A stretch of DNA of 64,000 nucleotides, taken from NCBI RefSeq assembly GCF_030866825.1, contig NZ_CP133020.1, positions 2,542,001-2,606,000 on the forward strand. Reading direction: 5' to 3'. Of this stretch, positions 45,059 to 54,207 are shown piece by piece (position 1 is the stretch's first letter; the number at the start of each line of letters is the position of its first letter). A model generated the notes under the pieces. It was not told where the DNA came from. It saw nothing but the letters and a program-made list of their open reading frames with translations, and ran no database searches. A program made the position numbers and the translations under genes. Source of the DNA: Rathayibacter sp. SW19. GTDB taxonomy: Bacteria; Actinomycetota; Actinomycetes; Actinomycetales; Microbacteriaceae.

Positions 45059-45490
45059 CTCTGGTGCAACTCCTTGACCGGAACCGCGGCCGCGCCGCCG
45101 TCTCCGGGTTACTTTCCTGAAAGCGGGATTCTCGCGCTTGGCGATCCCCCCGCCAATCCTTGGGTTACAGCAGCCGGCTGTTCGCTCGGGCTGCCTGTCT
45201 GTCTGTTTCAGGTGATCTGCCGGTTCCGACCCATCGGTTCGACCCGTCGGCCGTGCAACTCAATCCTGCGTTTTCGTACATAACCTGCGTACTGGTTTTC
45301 CTGCTGGGCACCGAGGGCGCCCACTAAGCCTTTTTGGTGGTGTCTGCCTGAGCGCGGCCCAGGCAACGATCTATTATCGCATGCCGCGTATGCTCGGGGC
45401 GTCATTGAGCGCGCGCGGTGACGCGGGTCAGGGCTCCAACGGTCGCCACGGCGCCTCCCGTGTCAAAGGTCGCTGTGCCATAATCCGAGA
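45059..45490. other. 432 bp divergent region between rne and the VKOR gene
   Basis: No gene is supported. The rne leader contains a palindrome CAGCCGGCTG (45171-45180), a near-direct repeat CGGTTC(C)GACCC around 45220-45245, and a stem TGGGC-CC/GG-GCCCA at 45305-45323 with five Ts at 45331 (plus strand). A minus-strand GATAAT at 45373-45378 could be the rne -10 box, giving a leader of about 310 nt. The -10 box of the VKOR gene is at the right end. Confidence 0.5.
45479..45484 (+). promoter_or_regulatory. -10 box of the VKOR gene (leaderless)
   Basis: CATAAT ends 6 nt before the GTG at 45491. Confidence 0.5.
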
Positions 45491-46096
45491 GTGTCGATCA
45501 CCGAGCCCGCCAAACGTCCAACCGTCCTCGCCGTCTCGCTGATCGTTATGGGATTGATCGGCTTTTTCGCCGCATTCATCCTGACCCTGGAGAAGTTCCA
45601 GCAACTGGAGAATCCGGCCGCTCAACTCAGTTGCAATATCAACCCGCTGATCGGTTGCGGCAAGAACCTGGCATCGTGGCAGGGCAGCATTCTTGGCTTC
45701 CCCAACCCGCTGATCGGCATTGCCGGATGGACTGCGGCCATCGCCGTCGGAGTTTCGATTCTGGCCGGGGCACGATTCGCGCGATGGTTCTGGATGTTAT
45801 TCAACCTCGGCGTGGTCGGGGCGATGGCTCTGGTCGTCTTTCTCATCTCGGAGAGCCTGTATTCCCTGTTTGTGCTCTGCCCGTATTGCATGGTGACCTG
45901 GCTCGTGACCATTCCCACCTTCTGGCTGGTGACGTTCTACAACCTCAAAGAGGGGAATATTCCCGTTCCGGCATCTGTCCAGCGGTTCTTCGCAGCCGCC
46001 TACTCGTGGGTGCCGCTGATCACCCTCGTCTGCTATGCGATCGTCGCGGTGCTCGCACAAATCCAGGTCAGCTGGATCCCGAATGCGTTCCGCTAG
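45491..46096 (+). CDS. Vitamin K epoxide reductase (VKOR) family protein
   Basis: 201 aa with about five transmembrane helices. The catalytic CPYC lies at 130-133 and the loop cysteines at C48 and C56 (SCNINPLIGCGK), the four conserved VKOR cysteines. In actinobacteria VKOR re-oxidises a DsbA-like partner using menaquinone, so it replaces DsbB in disulfide formation outside the membrane. No DsbA partner is in the window. Its stop is 98 bp from the convergent ndk stop. Confidence 0.92.
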   Translation: MSITEPAKRPTVLAVSLIVMGLIGFFAAFILTLEKFQQLENPAAQLSCNINPLIGCGKNLASWQGSILGFPNPLIGIAGWTAAIAVGVSILAGARFARWFWMLFNLGVVGAMALVVFLISESLYSLFVLCPYCMVTWLVTIPTFWLVTFYNLKEGNIPVPASVQRFFAAAYSWVPLITLVCYAIVAVLAQIQVSWIPNAFR

Positions 46097-46124
46097 CCGA
46101 CGCTAGAACAGGCAACCGACGCCC

Positions 46125-46214
46125 AGAACCACAGCGCACGTTAGAACCACAGCGCACGTTAGAACCACAGCGCAAGTTAGAACCACAGCGCAAGTTAGAA
46201 CCACAGCGCCAGTT
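46125..46214. repeat. Five 18 bp tandem repeats at the 3' end of ndk
   Basis: Units of AGAACCACAGCGCAAGTT (variants CACG, CAAG, CCAG near the end) start at 46125, 46143, 46161, 46179 and 46197. The last unit encodes the final ndk residues ELALWF; the other four are copies downstream of the stop, each repeating the same in-frame TAA. Confidence 0.95.
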
Positions 46215-46614
46215 CGCGCGCCGCCGACTCCTGCGAGTCACTGCCGTGCACGAGATTCTGCTGCACTCGCAATCCCCAGTCGCGGGCAAGGTCGCCACGA
46301 ATTGTGCCAGGCAACGCTGCCGTCGGATCCGTCGCGCCCGCCAGTGACCGAAATCCTTCGATGACGCGGTTGCCCGCCACGCGCAGCGCAACGATCGGGC
46401 CGGACTCCATGAACTCGATGAGCGGTTCGTAGAACGGCTTGCCCTCATGTTCGGCGTAGTGCTTGGCCAGTAGATCACGATCGGCCTGCACCATCTTCAG
46501 GTCGACAAGTGAGTAGCCTTTGGCCTCGATCCGGCGCAGAATCTCACCGGTCAGACCGCGTGCGACGCCGTCGGGTTTGACAAGGACCAGGGTCTCTTCG
46601 ACGATTGTGCTCAT
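46195..46614 (-). CDS. ndk: Nucleoside-diphosphate kinase
   Basis: 139 aa. ETLVLVKPDGVARGL at the N-terminus and the phospho-accepting His123 in NLVHGSDS. It balances nucleoside triphosphate pools. The ATG overlaps the DUF4233 stop (ATGA). The last codons and stop are the first unit of an 18 bp repeat array. Last gene of the ileS-folC-DUF4233-ndk operon. Confidence 0.97.
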   Translation of the reverse strand: MSTIVEETLVLVKPDGVARGLTGEILRRIEAKGYSLVDLKMVQADRDLLAKHYAEHEGKPFYEPLIEFMESGPIVALRVAGNRVIEGFRSLAGATDPTAALPGTIRGDLARDWGLRVQQNLVHGSDSQESAARELALWF

Positions 46615-47033
46615 TCGGGATTCTCCGTTTCTTTGCTGCTGTCGTCGTTAGTTGGGGCGTGATCAGCTGCCGCTGACGCGGCTTGCGCCGCCGGCGTCGC
46701 ATTCGTGCGATCGAGCCGCTCGCCCGTGATCATCGCATACGCCCACATACCGGTGAAGATCGCGCCGACGATGAACATCATGCTGACGAGAAATCCCGAC
46801 GCGATCACAATGACCTGCAAAGCCCAGCCCAGCGCGAAGCCCCAGCGGTAGCGGAGAAGTCCGACCGTCGCAAGCATTATGACGACGAGCGCTCCTCCCC
46901 CGCCGAGCGCGATCGCCGGAGGCACCGCTTTCAACCCGAAGGCGACGAGCGCGCCGAGGAAGACCACGACGAATTCAAACCCGAGCACGATCTGGCCAAG
47001 GCTCTGCCGTGCGGAGCGCCTCTGAGGTCTCAC
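46611..47033 (-). CDS. DUF4233 membrane protein
   Basis: 140 aa with four hydrophobic segments (LGFEFVVVFLGALVAFGL, IALGGGGALVVIMLATVGLL, GWALQVIVIASGFLV, FIVGAIFTGMWAYAM). The C-terminal tail is Ala/Glu-rich. The family is found in actinobacteria directly after folC; function unknown. The GTG at 47033 overlaps the folC stop (GTGA). Confidence 0.85.
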   Translation of the reverse strand: MRPQRRSARQSLGQIVLGFEFVVVFLGALVAFGLKAVPPAIALGGGGALVVIMLATVGLLRYRWGFALGWALQVIVIASGFLVSMMFIVGAIFTGMWAYAMITGERLDRTNATPAAQAASAAADHAPTNDDSSKETENPE

Positions 47034-48406
47034 GGTGCCGCCTTCCACGCGCGATCTTCGGCGAGTGCCATCGCATCGCCGATCAGCGTGATCGACCCGG
47101 TGATCACGACGGCGCGGCGCGGCGCAAGCGCCGCCCATTCTCGTGCCGCTTCGATCGCTTCGCCGAGGTCATCATAGGAGGTCACGGATTCATGCGTCCA
47201 CCCCTCGATGTTCTCTGCGAGCTCGTCGAACGGCGTGGAGCGCTCGGAGTGGGATTGCGTCACGAAAATGCGTGTGGCAAGCGGCGAAAGTGCATCCATG
47301 ATGCCCTTGGCGTCTTTGTCGCGCAGGATGCCCACCACGAAACCGATTTCGTCAAAGTCGAAGTAGCGCGGCAGAGCGGCGGCCAACGTCTGCGCGCCGG
47401 CCGGGTTATGCGCCGCATCGACCAGAACCGTCGGCTCGACCCCCACCAGCTGAAGCCGACCGGGAGAGGTCGCCGTTGCGAGGCCCTCTTCGATCAGCTC
47501 GTGCTTCAGCTCCTGCGTGCCATCGCCGAGAAAAGACTCGACGGCAGCAATCGCCACCGCAGCGTTCTGCGCCTGATGCGCGCCGTAAAGCGGCAGGAAC
47601 AAGTCTTCGTACACACCGGCCCGCCCGCGAACACTGATCAGCTGCCCACCGACGGCAACCGCCGTTGACAGCACGTCGAAACCGTCGGGTTGAACCGTGA
47701 GAGACGCCTCACGTAATGCCGCCGCTTTCTCCAGCTCGCCGAGCGCCTCGGTCGGTTGTGCCGAACTGACAACAATCGCAGCCGGCTTGATGATGCCGGA
47801 CTTGGTTCGCGCGATCTCGCCAATTGTGTTGCCGAGTCGATTCTGATGATCCAGCGAGATCGGAGTGAAAACCGCAACATCGCCGTCGCCGACATTTGTA
47901 GAGTCCCATTCCCCACCCATGCCGACCTCGATGACCGCGACATCCACCGGCGCATCCGCGAAACACGCGAAAGCGAGGATCGTGAGCACTTCGAAGAAGG
48001 TCAATCGCACGTCATCGGCGCCGACCAATTCGTCGTCCACCATCTGCACGTAAGGCAGCACGTCCTCCCAATTGCGCACGAGCGCCTCATCGCTGATCGG
48101 CTCGCCGTCGATCACGATGCGCTCGTTGAAGCGCACCAGGTGCGGACTCGTGAACAGCCCAGTGCGCAACCCGTACGCTCGGAGGATGCTCTCGGCGATC
48201 CGGCTGGTGCTGGTCTTGCCGTTGGTGCCGGTCACATGGATGATCGGGAAGGCTCGCTGCGGGTCGCCGAGAAGCTCAAGCGCCCGTCGGGTCGGGGCAA
48301 GACGCGGCTGCGGGGATGCCTCCCCCAGCCGTTCGAGGATCGTCTCATAGACGGCGTCGCCGGCTTCGCGGAACTGATCGTCGCCTGTCGTATCTCCGAG
48401 GCTCAT
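47030..48406 (-). CDS. folC: Bifunctional folylpolyglutamate/dihydrofolate synthase
   Basis: 458 aa Mur-ligase-like enzyme. The ATP loop is VTGTNGKTSTSR (about 58-69), with GLFTSPHLVRFNERI and EVGMGGEWDSTN following, and DAAHNPAGA in the C-terminal domain. It adds glutamates to folates. The ATG overlaps the ileS stop. Confidence 0.95.
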   Translation of the reverse strand: MSLGDTTGDDQFREAGDAVYETILERLGEASPQPRLAPTRRALELLGDPQRAFPIIHVTGTNGKTSTSRIAESILRAYGLRTGLFTSPHLVRFNERIVIDGEPISDEALVRNWEDVLPYVQMVDDELVGADDVRLTFFEVLTILAFACFADAPVDVAVIEVGMGGEWDSTNVGDGDVAVFTPISLDHQNRLGNTIGEIARTKSGIIKPAAIVVSSAQPTEALGELEKAAALREASLTVQPDGFDVLSTAVAVGGQLISVRGRAGVYEDLFLPLYGAHQAQNAAVAIAAVESFLGDGTQELKHELIEEGLATATSPGRLQLVGVEPTVLVDAAHNPAGAQTLAAALPRYFDFDEIGFVVGILRDKDAKGIMDALSPLATRIFVTQSHSERSTPFDELAENIEGWTHESVTSYDDLGEAIEAAREWAALAPRRAVVITGSITLIGDAMALAEDRAWKAAP

Positions 48407-51400
48407 ACTTTCTCCAGTGTGACAATCAGCGCGGATGCGTCGCCGACGTTGATCGCGGAACCTTCGTCCGCGATCATCGGTGCTTCGGTGACCTGCAACT
48501 GTACCGCGAGCGTTTCGGCAGCGATCAACTCGTCGAAGGCACGAGCCGCAGCTGCCCCTTCCCGGTCCAACTGCAGTTGCAGCCGGATGCGGTCGCTCAC
48601 CTCGAGCCCGGCGCCCTTGCGGGCATCCTGCACAGCCCGCACGACGTCGCGGGCAAGGCCCTCCGCTTCCAAGATCGGACTCGTGCGCGTCTCCAGCAGC
48701 ACGAAGCCGCCCTCCGGCAGCAGCGCCAAAGCTGTGTCTGCGGATTCTCCGGCGGAGGCGACCTCGAGCACGAGGTCGAACTCGCCGTCCACAAGTTCGA
48801 GACCTCCTGCCGTCACAACACCGTCGTTGTCGCTCCAGTCGCCGGCACGAGCGGCCTGGATGGCGGTCTGCACGGCTTTGCCCAGGCGCGGGCCGGCGGC
48901 ACGCGCATTGACGGTGAGCCGACGTGTGATGCCGTAGGCAGCAGCACTGCCCTCTTCCAGCTGCACGAACTCGACCTGCTTGACGTTGAGTTCTTCGCGC
49001 AGGATCGCCTCGAACTCGGCCAGTATTCTCGCATCCGCCGTAACGACCGTCAGCTTCGCAAGTGGCAGGCGCACGCGCAGTCCGGCCTGCTTGCGCAGCG
49101 AAAGTGCGCTGGAGGAGATCTGCCTGATCTGGTCCATCGCGGCCACCAGTGCCGCATCGGCGGGGAACTCGTTCGGGTCAGGCCAATCGGTCAGGTGAAC
49201 GCTCCGACCGCCGGTCAGGCCCTTCCAGATCTGCTCGGTGACAAGCGGAAGCAACGGAGCGGCGACGCGGGTCACGGTCTCCAACACCGTGTACAGCGTG
49301 TCGAACGCCTCTGCGTTGCGGCCGTCGGCGCTCGCCCCTTGCCAGAACCGGTCGCGTGAACGGCGCACATACCAATTGGTGAGCACGTCGGCGAAGTCGC
49401 GGAGTTTCGCCGCCGCGAGCGTCGCATCGAGCGCTTCCAGGTCGTCTGTGACGGCCTCAATCAACTCGTGGGTCTTCGCCAGCAGGTACCGGTCGAGCAC
49501 GTCGGTCGAGTCGGTGCGACGACGCGCGTGATAACCGCCTTCGCCCGAGGCGTTTGCGTACAGCGAGAAGAAGTACCACGTGCTCCACAGTGGCAGCAGC
49601 AGTTGGCGCACGCCTTCGCGGATGCCTTCTTCCGTGACGACGAGGTTGCCCCCGCGCAGAACGGGACTTGACATCAGGAACCAGCGCATCGCATCCGAAC
49701 CGTCGCGATCGAAGACCTCGTTGACGTTGGGATAGTTGCGCAGCGACTTCGACATCTTTTGCCCGTCGCTGCCGAGCACGATGCCGTGACTGATCACCCG
49801 GCTGAACGCAGGCCGATCGAACAGGGCAGTGGACAGGGTGTGCAACAGGTAGAACCAGCCGCGAGTCTGCCCGATGTACTCCACGATGAAGTCTGCGGGG
49901 CTGTGCGTATCGAACCAGTCCTGGTTCTCGAACGGATAGTGCACCTGCGCGAACGGCATCGACCCCGAGTCGAACCACACGTCGAGCACGTCCGGGATGC
50001 GGCGCATCGTTGACGCGCCAGACGGATCGTCCGGGTTGGGTCTGGTGAGCTCGTCGATGTATGGCCGATGCAGGTCTGGCGCCCCATCTGCGTTCAGCGG
50101 CAGCGTGCCGAAGTCCGCTTCGAGTTCTGCGAGCGACCCGTACACATCGACGCGCGGAAAATCGGGATTGTCGCTCTTCCACACCGGGATCGGAGACCCC
50201 CAGTAACGATTGCGGCTCACCGACCAGTCGCGCGCGTTCGCCAGCCACTTGCCGAATTGGCCGTCTTTGACGTTCTCCGGCACCCATTCGATCTGCTGAT
50301 TGAGTTCGGACATGCGGTCACGGAACTCCGTCACGGCCACGAACCAGCTGGAAACCGCCTTGTAGATCAGCGGGTTGCGGCAGCGCCAGCAATGCGGATA
50401 CGAGTGCTCGTAGCTCGCCTGACGCAGCAGGCGACCACCGGTCTTCAGCAGTTGCGTCAACGGCTTGTTCGCCTCGAACACCTGCAGGCCGGCCACCTCG
50501 GGCACGCTCGGCAGAAAGCGACCGCCCTCATCAACCGACAGGATCACCGGGATGCCGTTGGCCTCGCAGACGCGCTGGTCATCTTCGCCGTACGCCGGTG
50601 CCTGATGCACGATGCCGGTGCCGTCCGTCGTGGTCACGTAGTCGTCTACCAGGATCCGCCAGGCGTTCTGCGTGCCGTATTCCGACGCATCCGCGTAGTA
50701 GTCCCAGAGTCGGTCGTAGCCGATGTCCTCGAGTTCAGCCCCTCGGATGCTTCGGCTCACCGCCGCGACGGCGGCCTCGGCGGAACCGTAGCCCAGGTCT
50801 TTCGCGTAGCTCCCGACGAGGTCCGCGGCGAGCAGATACTCGGCGCCGCTACCCTCGGCGCGCGTTCCGTCCCGATCCGCCGTGCCGTTCGGCCCGGCGG
50901 GTACGATCGCGTACTCGATGGCGGGGCCGACGACCAGCGCGAGATTGGTCGGAAGCGTCCACGGAGTGGTCGTCCAGGCCAGCGCACGCACAGCGGTCAG
51001 ACCCAGCGCCTCGGCTTTTGCGCCGGTCAGAGGAAACGTGACCGTGACAGTCTGATCCTGACGCATCTTGTAGACATCGTCGTCCATGCGCAACTCGTGG
51101 TTCGACAGAGGCGTCTGATCGCGCCAGCAGTATGGCAAAACCCGATAGCCCTCGTAGGCGAGCCCTTTGTCGTACAACTGCTTGAATGCCCAGATCACCG
51201 ACTCCATGTAGCTGATGTCGAGGGTCTTGTAATCGTGGTCGAAGTCGACCCAGCGCGCCTGACGGGTGACATACTCCCGCCATTCACGGGTGTAACGCAG
51301 CACGGACTCGCGCGCAGCCGCGTTGAACGCGGCGATCCCCATCTCCTCGATCTGGCTCTTGTCCGTAATGCCCAACTGCCGCTCGGCCTCCAGCTCGGCG

Positions 51401-51693
51401 GGCAGGCCGTGCGTGTCCCAGCCGAATCGGCGCTCGACCTTCTTGCCGCGCATCGTCTGGAATCGCGGGAACAAGTCCTTGGCGTAGCCGGTCAGCAGGT
51501 GCCCATAGTGCGGAAGGCCGTTCGCAAAGGGCGGGCCGTCGTAGAAGACCCACTCATCGGCATCCGCTCGGTTGTCGATGGATGCCCGAAAAGTGCCGTC
51601 TGCCTTCCAAAAGGCGAGGATTCCGGTCTCGATTTCCGGAAACCTCGGGGAAGGGTTGACGAGATCGTGCGGGTTGGACAGTGGGTACGGCAT
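48403..51693 (-). CDS. ileS: Isoleucine--tRNA ligase
   Basis: 1096 aa. The HIGH-type motif is PPFANGLPHYGHL, KMSKS is DGQKMSKSLRNYP, the editing domain reads TTPWTLPTNLAL, and there is a long C-terminal domain. The length and sequence fit the eukaryote-like IleS2 branch often found in actinobacteria (no C-terminal zinc finger seen). The ATG at 51693 has AGGAGAAG directly upstream. It is controlled by the T-box leader 51694-51924. Confidence 0.96.
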   Translation of the reverse strand: MPYPLSNPHDLVNPSPRFPEIETGILAFWKADGTFRASIDNRADADEWVFYDGPPFANGLPHYGHLLTGYAKDLFPRFQTMRGKKVERRFGWDTHGLPAELEAERQLGITDKSQIEEMGIAAFNAAARESVLRYTREWREYVTRQARWVDFDHDYKTLDISYMESVIWAFKQLYDKGLAYEGYRVLPYCWRDQTPLSNHELRMDDDVYKMRQDQTVTVTFPLTGAKAEALGLTAVRALAWTTTPWTLPTNLALVVGPAIEYAIVPAGPNGTADRDGTRAEGSGAEYLLAADLVGSYAKDLGYGSAEAAVAAVSRSIRGAELEDIGYDRLWDYYADASEYGTQNAWRILVDDYVTTTDGTGIVHQAPAYGEDDQRVCEANGIPVILSVDEGGRFLPSVPEVAGLQVFEANKPLTQLLKTGGRLLRQASYEHSYPHCWRCRNPLIYKAVSSWFVAVTEFRDRMSELNQQIEWVPENVKDGQFGKWLANARDWSVSRNRYWGSPIPVWKSDNPDFPRVDVYGSLAELEADFGTLPLNADGAPDLHRPYIDELTRPNPDDPSGASTMRRIPDVLDVWFDSGSMPFAQVHYPFENQDWFDTHSPADFIVEYIGQTRGWFYLLHTLSTALFDRPAFSRVISHGIVLGSDGQKMSKSLRNYPNVNEVFDRDGSDAMRWFLMSSPVLRGGNLVVTEEGIREGVRQLLLPLWSTWYFFSLYANASGEGGYHARRRTDSTDVLDRYLLAKTHELIEAVTDDLEALDATLAAAKLRDFADVLTNWYVRRSRDRFWQGASADGRNAEAFDTLYTVLETVTRVAAPLLPLVTEQIWKGLTGGRSVHLTDWPDPNEFPADAALVAAMDQIRQISSSALSLRKQAGLRVRLPLAKLTVVTADARILAEFEAILREELNVKQVEFVQLEEGSAAAYGITRRLTVNARAAGPRLGKAVQTAIQAARAGDWSDNDGVVTAGGLELVDGEFDLVLEVASAGESADTALALLPEGGFVLLETRTSPILEAEGLARDVVRAVQDARKGAGLEVSDRIRLQLQLDREGAAAARAFDELIAAETLAVQLQVTEAPMIADEGSAINVGDASALIVTLEKV

Positions 51694-51924
51694 TCTTCTC
51701 CTGGCAGTTCGACACTCTGCACGAGGACGCCGCCCGCCGTTTCCGGCCAAACGTCGCGGTACCACCCCGCTTGCCGTACGCCGTCTGAACGTGACGTTGC
51801 ACGACCGCTTCTTCATTGGCTGTGACGGGCCAGCCCCGTTCGGTTCTAGTGAGCGGTGCCCTGGTCGAACAAGGCGCCACAGTTCTGCCGAAGACTCCCC
51901 GGTGATGGCCGGATCACAGTCGAT
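51694..51924 (-). promoter_or_regulatory. ileS T-box riboswitch leader
   Basis: The T-box motif GGGGTGGTACCGCG lies at 51755-51768 (minus strand), with TGGT as the tRNA-acceptor bulge. The specifier codon ATC (Ile) is at 51904-51906 in the context GCCATCACCGGGGAG, the actinobacterial ileS pattern. The leader runs to the ribosome binding site of ileS with no T-run, so control should be translational, through a sequestered ribosome binding site released when uncharged tRNA-Ile binds. A TAGACT -10 box lies at 51931-51936. Confidence 0.9.
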
Positions 51925-51930
51925 TTAGAA

Positions 51931-51936
51931 AGTCTA
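51931..51936 (-). promoter_or_regulatory. -10 box of the ileS operon
   Basis: TAGACT on the minus strand places the transcription start near 51924, just before the T-box. The -35 region is weak. Confidence 0.45.
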
Positions 51937-51993
51937 CCCACTCCGGCGGCGTCACACACACGGATCGCGGGTGCCGCCCCACGCGTCTGGCAG

Positions 51994-52602
51994 TCAAGCG
52001 AAACCGCGACAGATCGGGGTGATCGCCTCAGCCACGTACTCAGAGAGCGGATGCCGGCCGGTGCCGGCCCGCGCCCATCCGTCAGCCGCCGCGGCGAGCG
52101 CAGCGGCGACCGCGAAAGCGATGACCCGCGCGCGCGGCCGGGCATCCGCCCCCAGCCGGCTCGTCAAGAACCCTTCGACATCGCCGGCAACCCTCAGAAA
52201 GCGGGTCAGGCCCGAGGTCGTCAACTCCGCCTGTGTGCCCATCACCTCGTATTGCGTGACAGCCAGCGGCAGCCGATCGGGCCCGAACCTGGTAGACGCC
52301 GCGATCAGGGCGGCACGTACGGCGGTCAGCGGCCGCGTCGATGCCGACACGCGGGCGAAATCTTCCGGCAACGAGGCGATCGCTTCGTCGACGCTTGCCC
52401 ACAGCACGTCGCTCTTGGCCTGAAAGTAGTTGAAGAACGTGTTACGGCTGACGCCGGCCCGCTGGGTGATCTGCTCGATCGTGGTGCCGTCATAGGTATT
52501 CTCAAGAAACAACTCGCTTGCCGCCTCTTCGAGGATGCCGCGCGAGGAGGCACGCCTGCGCCCTGCCCTGATGCCGTCTTCTTGACGCACAACGCCCCTC
52601 AC
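51994..52602 (-). CDS. TetR-family transcriptional regulator
   Basis: 202 aa. The N-terminal helix-turn-helix reads TTIEQITQRAGVSRNTFFNYFQAKSDVLWASV, followed by a helical domain without a recognisable ligand pocket. It is divergent from the MHS transporter at 52708, with a palindrome between, so it probably represses that transporter and itself. The GTG at 52602 is used; a second GTG at 52590 has AGGGG upstream. Confidence 0.87.
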   Translation of the reverse strand: MRGVVRQEDGIRAGRRRASSRGILEEAASELFLENTYDGTTIEQITQRAGVSRNTFFNYFQAKSDVLWASVDEAIASLPEDFARVSASTRPLTAVRAALIAASTRFGPDRLPLAVTQYEVMGTQAELTTSGLTRFLRVAGDVEGFLTSRLGADARPRARVIAFAVAAALAAAADGWARAGTGRHPLSEYVAEAITPICRGFA

Positions 52603-52620
52603 CCTCTATTATTGGTCTCA

Positions 52621-52634
52621 GTACAACAATGTAC
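52621..52634. promoter_or_regulatory. Candidate TetR operator
   Basis: GTACA-ACAA-TGTAC, a 14 bp palindrome, lies in the divergent region 19 bp upstream of the regulator start. Confidence 0.5.
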
Positions 52635-52707
52635 CTGTGCGCCGCCCCCGCTGCCCCCGCATCCGGCCGCCCTCACAGTATCCAGACTTACACCTTGACG
52701 AGGATTC

Positions 52708-54081
52708 ATGTCTTCTCCCCTGCCTTCCCCCGCTGCCGTACTACCAGCCCGCAAAGCCACACGCGTCGCACTCGCGTCGTTTGTGGGCACCTCGCTCGAG
52801 TCATACGACTTCTACGTATTCGCGTACTTCAGTGCGATCTTCAGTGCCCAACTGTTCTTTCCAGAGCAAGACAGAGTGGCGGGCACGATCTCGGCCTTCC
52901 TGGTGCTGGCCACCAGCTATCTCGTGCGCCCGATCGGCGCGATCATCTTCGGGCATCTCGGGGACCGGATCGGCCGCAAGCGTACGCTGCTGCTGACCAT
53001 CTCCATCATGGGCGTCTCCACCGGTGCGATCGGCCTGCTCCCGAGCTACGCGACGATCGGGTTGGCTGCGCCGTTCTTGCTCACGCTGTTGCGCGTCATC
53101 CAGGGGCTCTCCCTCGGCGGCGAGTGGGGAGGCTCCATCCTCGTCGCGGTGGAGCATTCCTCGCCGAAGCGTCGCGGCTTCTACGCGGCTCTGCCCCAGC
53201 TCGGCTCACCTGTCGGCACGATCATCACCGGTGCGCTCTTTCTGATTCTGAGCGTCACTCTCAACCCGGCGGACATGCTCGCCTGGGGCTGGCGACTGCC
53301 CTTCCTGCTGGCTTTCCCACTGCTGGCCGTCTCGCTCTACCTGCGTCTGACAATCGACGAGACGCCCGTTTTCGAGCACCTCGTCGACACGAAGCAGCGC
53401 ACGAAGTCGCCCGTTCTCGAGGTATTCCGTCGCCAGCCCGGCACCCTGCTGCTCGCCGTCGGCGCGGCGATGCTCGGCATCGGGTCATACTCGCTGATGA
53501 ACACGTACACGATCAGTTACGGCGTGACGATCCTCAAGTTCTCGTATCAAGACCTGTTCACCGCGACCCTCATCGGTAGCCTGCTGCAGCTGATCACGAT
53601 TCCGCTGTTCGGGCTGCTCGCCACCCGGATCGGGTCGGCGCGAGTGGTCTGGATCGGGGCGCTCGGCACCCTGCTCATCGCATTCCCGATGTACTACCTG
53701 CTGCAGTTCGCCACCTTCCCGATCCTGGTCGGAACGATGATCATTGGCGGAATTCTGCCGACGCTCAGCTGGGCCGGACTCGGTGGCCTGATGGCGGATG
53801 TCTTCGGCAGTTCGATCCGCTACAGCGCACTGTCGATCGCCTACGGCATCGCCGCGGCGCTGTCCGGCCTGATTCCGCTCGCGACGGCCGGTCTCGCTGC
53901 GGCGACGAATGCCGCCTGGTGGCACCCCGGCATCGTGCTGGCTCTTCTGTCTGTGATCACGCTGGTCTGCGCTCTGATCGCAGTGCCGCTGACCCGGCGG
54001 CGGGCAGAGGCGGCAGCAGATCAGGAAGCAGCGCTTGCGGAACTCTCGGAGCAGCTCGACGCGGCGTCGGCATCCGCTTGA
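52708..54081 (+). CDS. MFS transporter, MHS family
   Basis: 457 aa with 12 transmembrane helices. The start ALASFVGTSLESYDFYVFAY and the loop FGHLGDRIGRKRTLL are hallmarks of the metabolite:H+ symporter group (shikimate, proline/betaine and dicarboxylate carriers), and LRVIQGLSLGGEWGG is also conserved. The exact substrate is unknown. The ATG has AGGA upstream. It is paired with a TetR regulator. Confidence 0.9.
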   Translation: MSSPLPSPAAVLPARKATRVALASFVGTSLESYDFYVFAYFSAIFSAQLFFPEQDRVAGTISAFLVLATSYLVRPIGAIIFGHLGDRIGRKRTLLLTISIMGVSTGAIGLLPSYATIGLAAPFLLTLLRVIQGLSLGGEWGGSILVAVEHSSPKRRGFYAALPQLGSPVGTIITGALFLILSVTLNPADMLAWGWRLPFLLAFPLLAVSLYLRLTIDETPVFEHLVDTKQRTKSPVLEVFRRQPGTLLLAVGAAMLGIGSYSLMNTYTISYGVTILKFSYQDLFTATLIGSLLQLITIPLFGLLATRIGSARVVWIGALGTLLIAFPMYYLLQFATFPILVGTMIIGGILPTLSWAGLGGLMADVFGSSIRYSALSIAYGIAAALSGLIPLATAGLAAATNAAWWHPGIVLALLSVITLVCALIAVPLTRRRAEAAADQEAALAELSEQLDAASASA

Positions 54082-54207
54082 ATGCAGGGTTTGTGCGGCA
54101 AGAAGCGCCACAGAAACCCCGCAGCCCAGGGTCTGTAGCATAGGAGGACACCCCACACTGAGGCATCCCTGACGCGATGCCGCCTATAGCGAGAGCCGGA
54201 CACCGCA

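Noticed and set aside
45305..45335. Plus-strand intrinsic terminator (stem plus five Ts)
   Set aside because: No plus-strand gene ends upstream of it; kept only as part of the rne leader description.
54085..54120. Hairpin GGGTTT/AAACCC after the MHS transporter as an intrinsic terminator
   Set aside because: The stem is broken by bulges and has no T-run; it may be chance.
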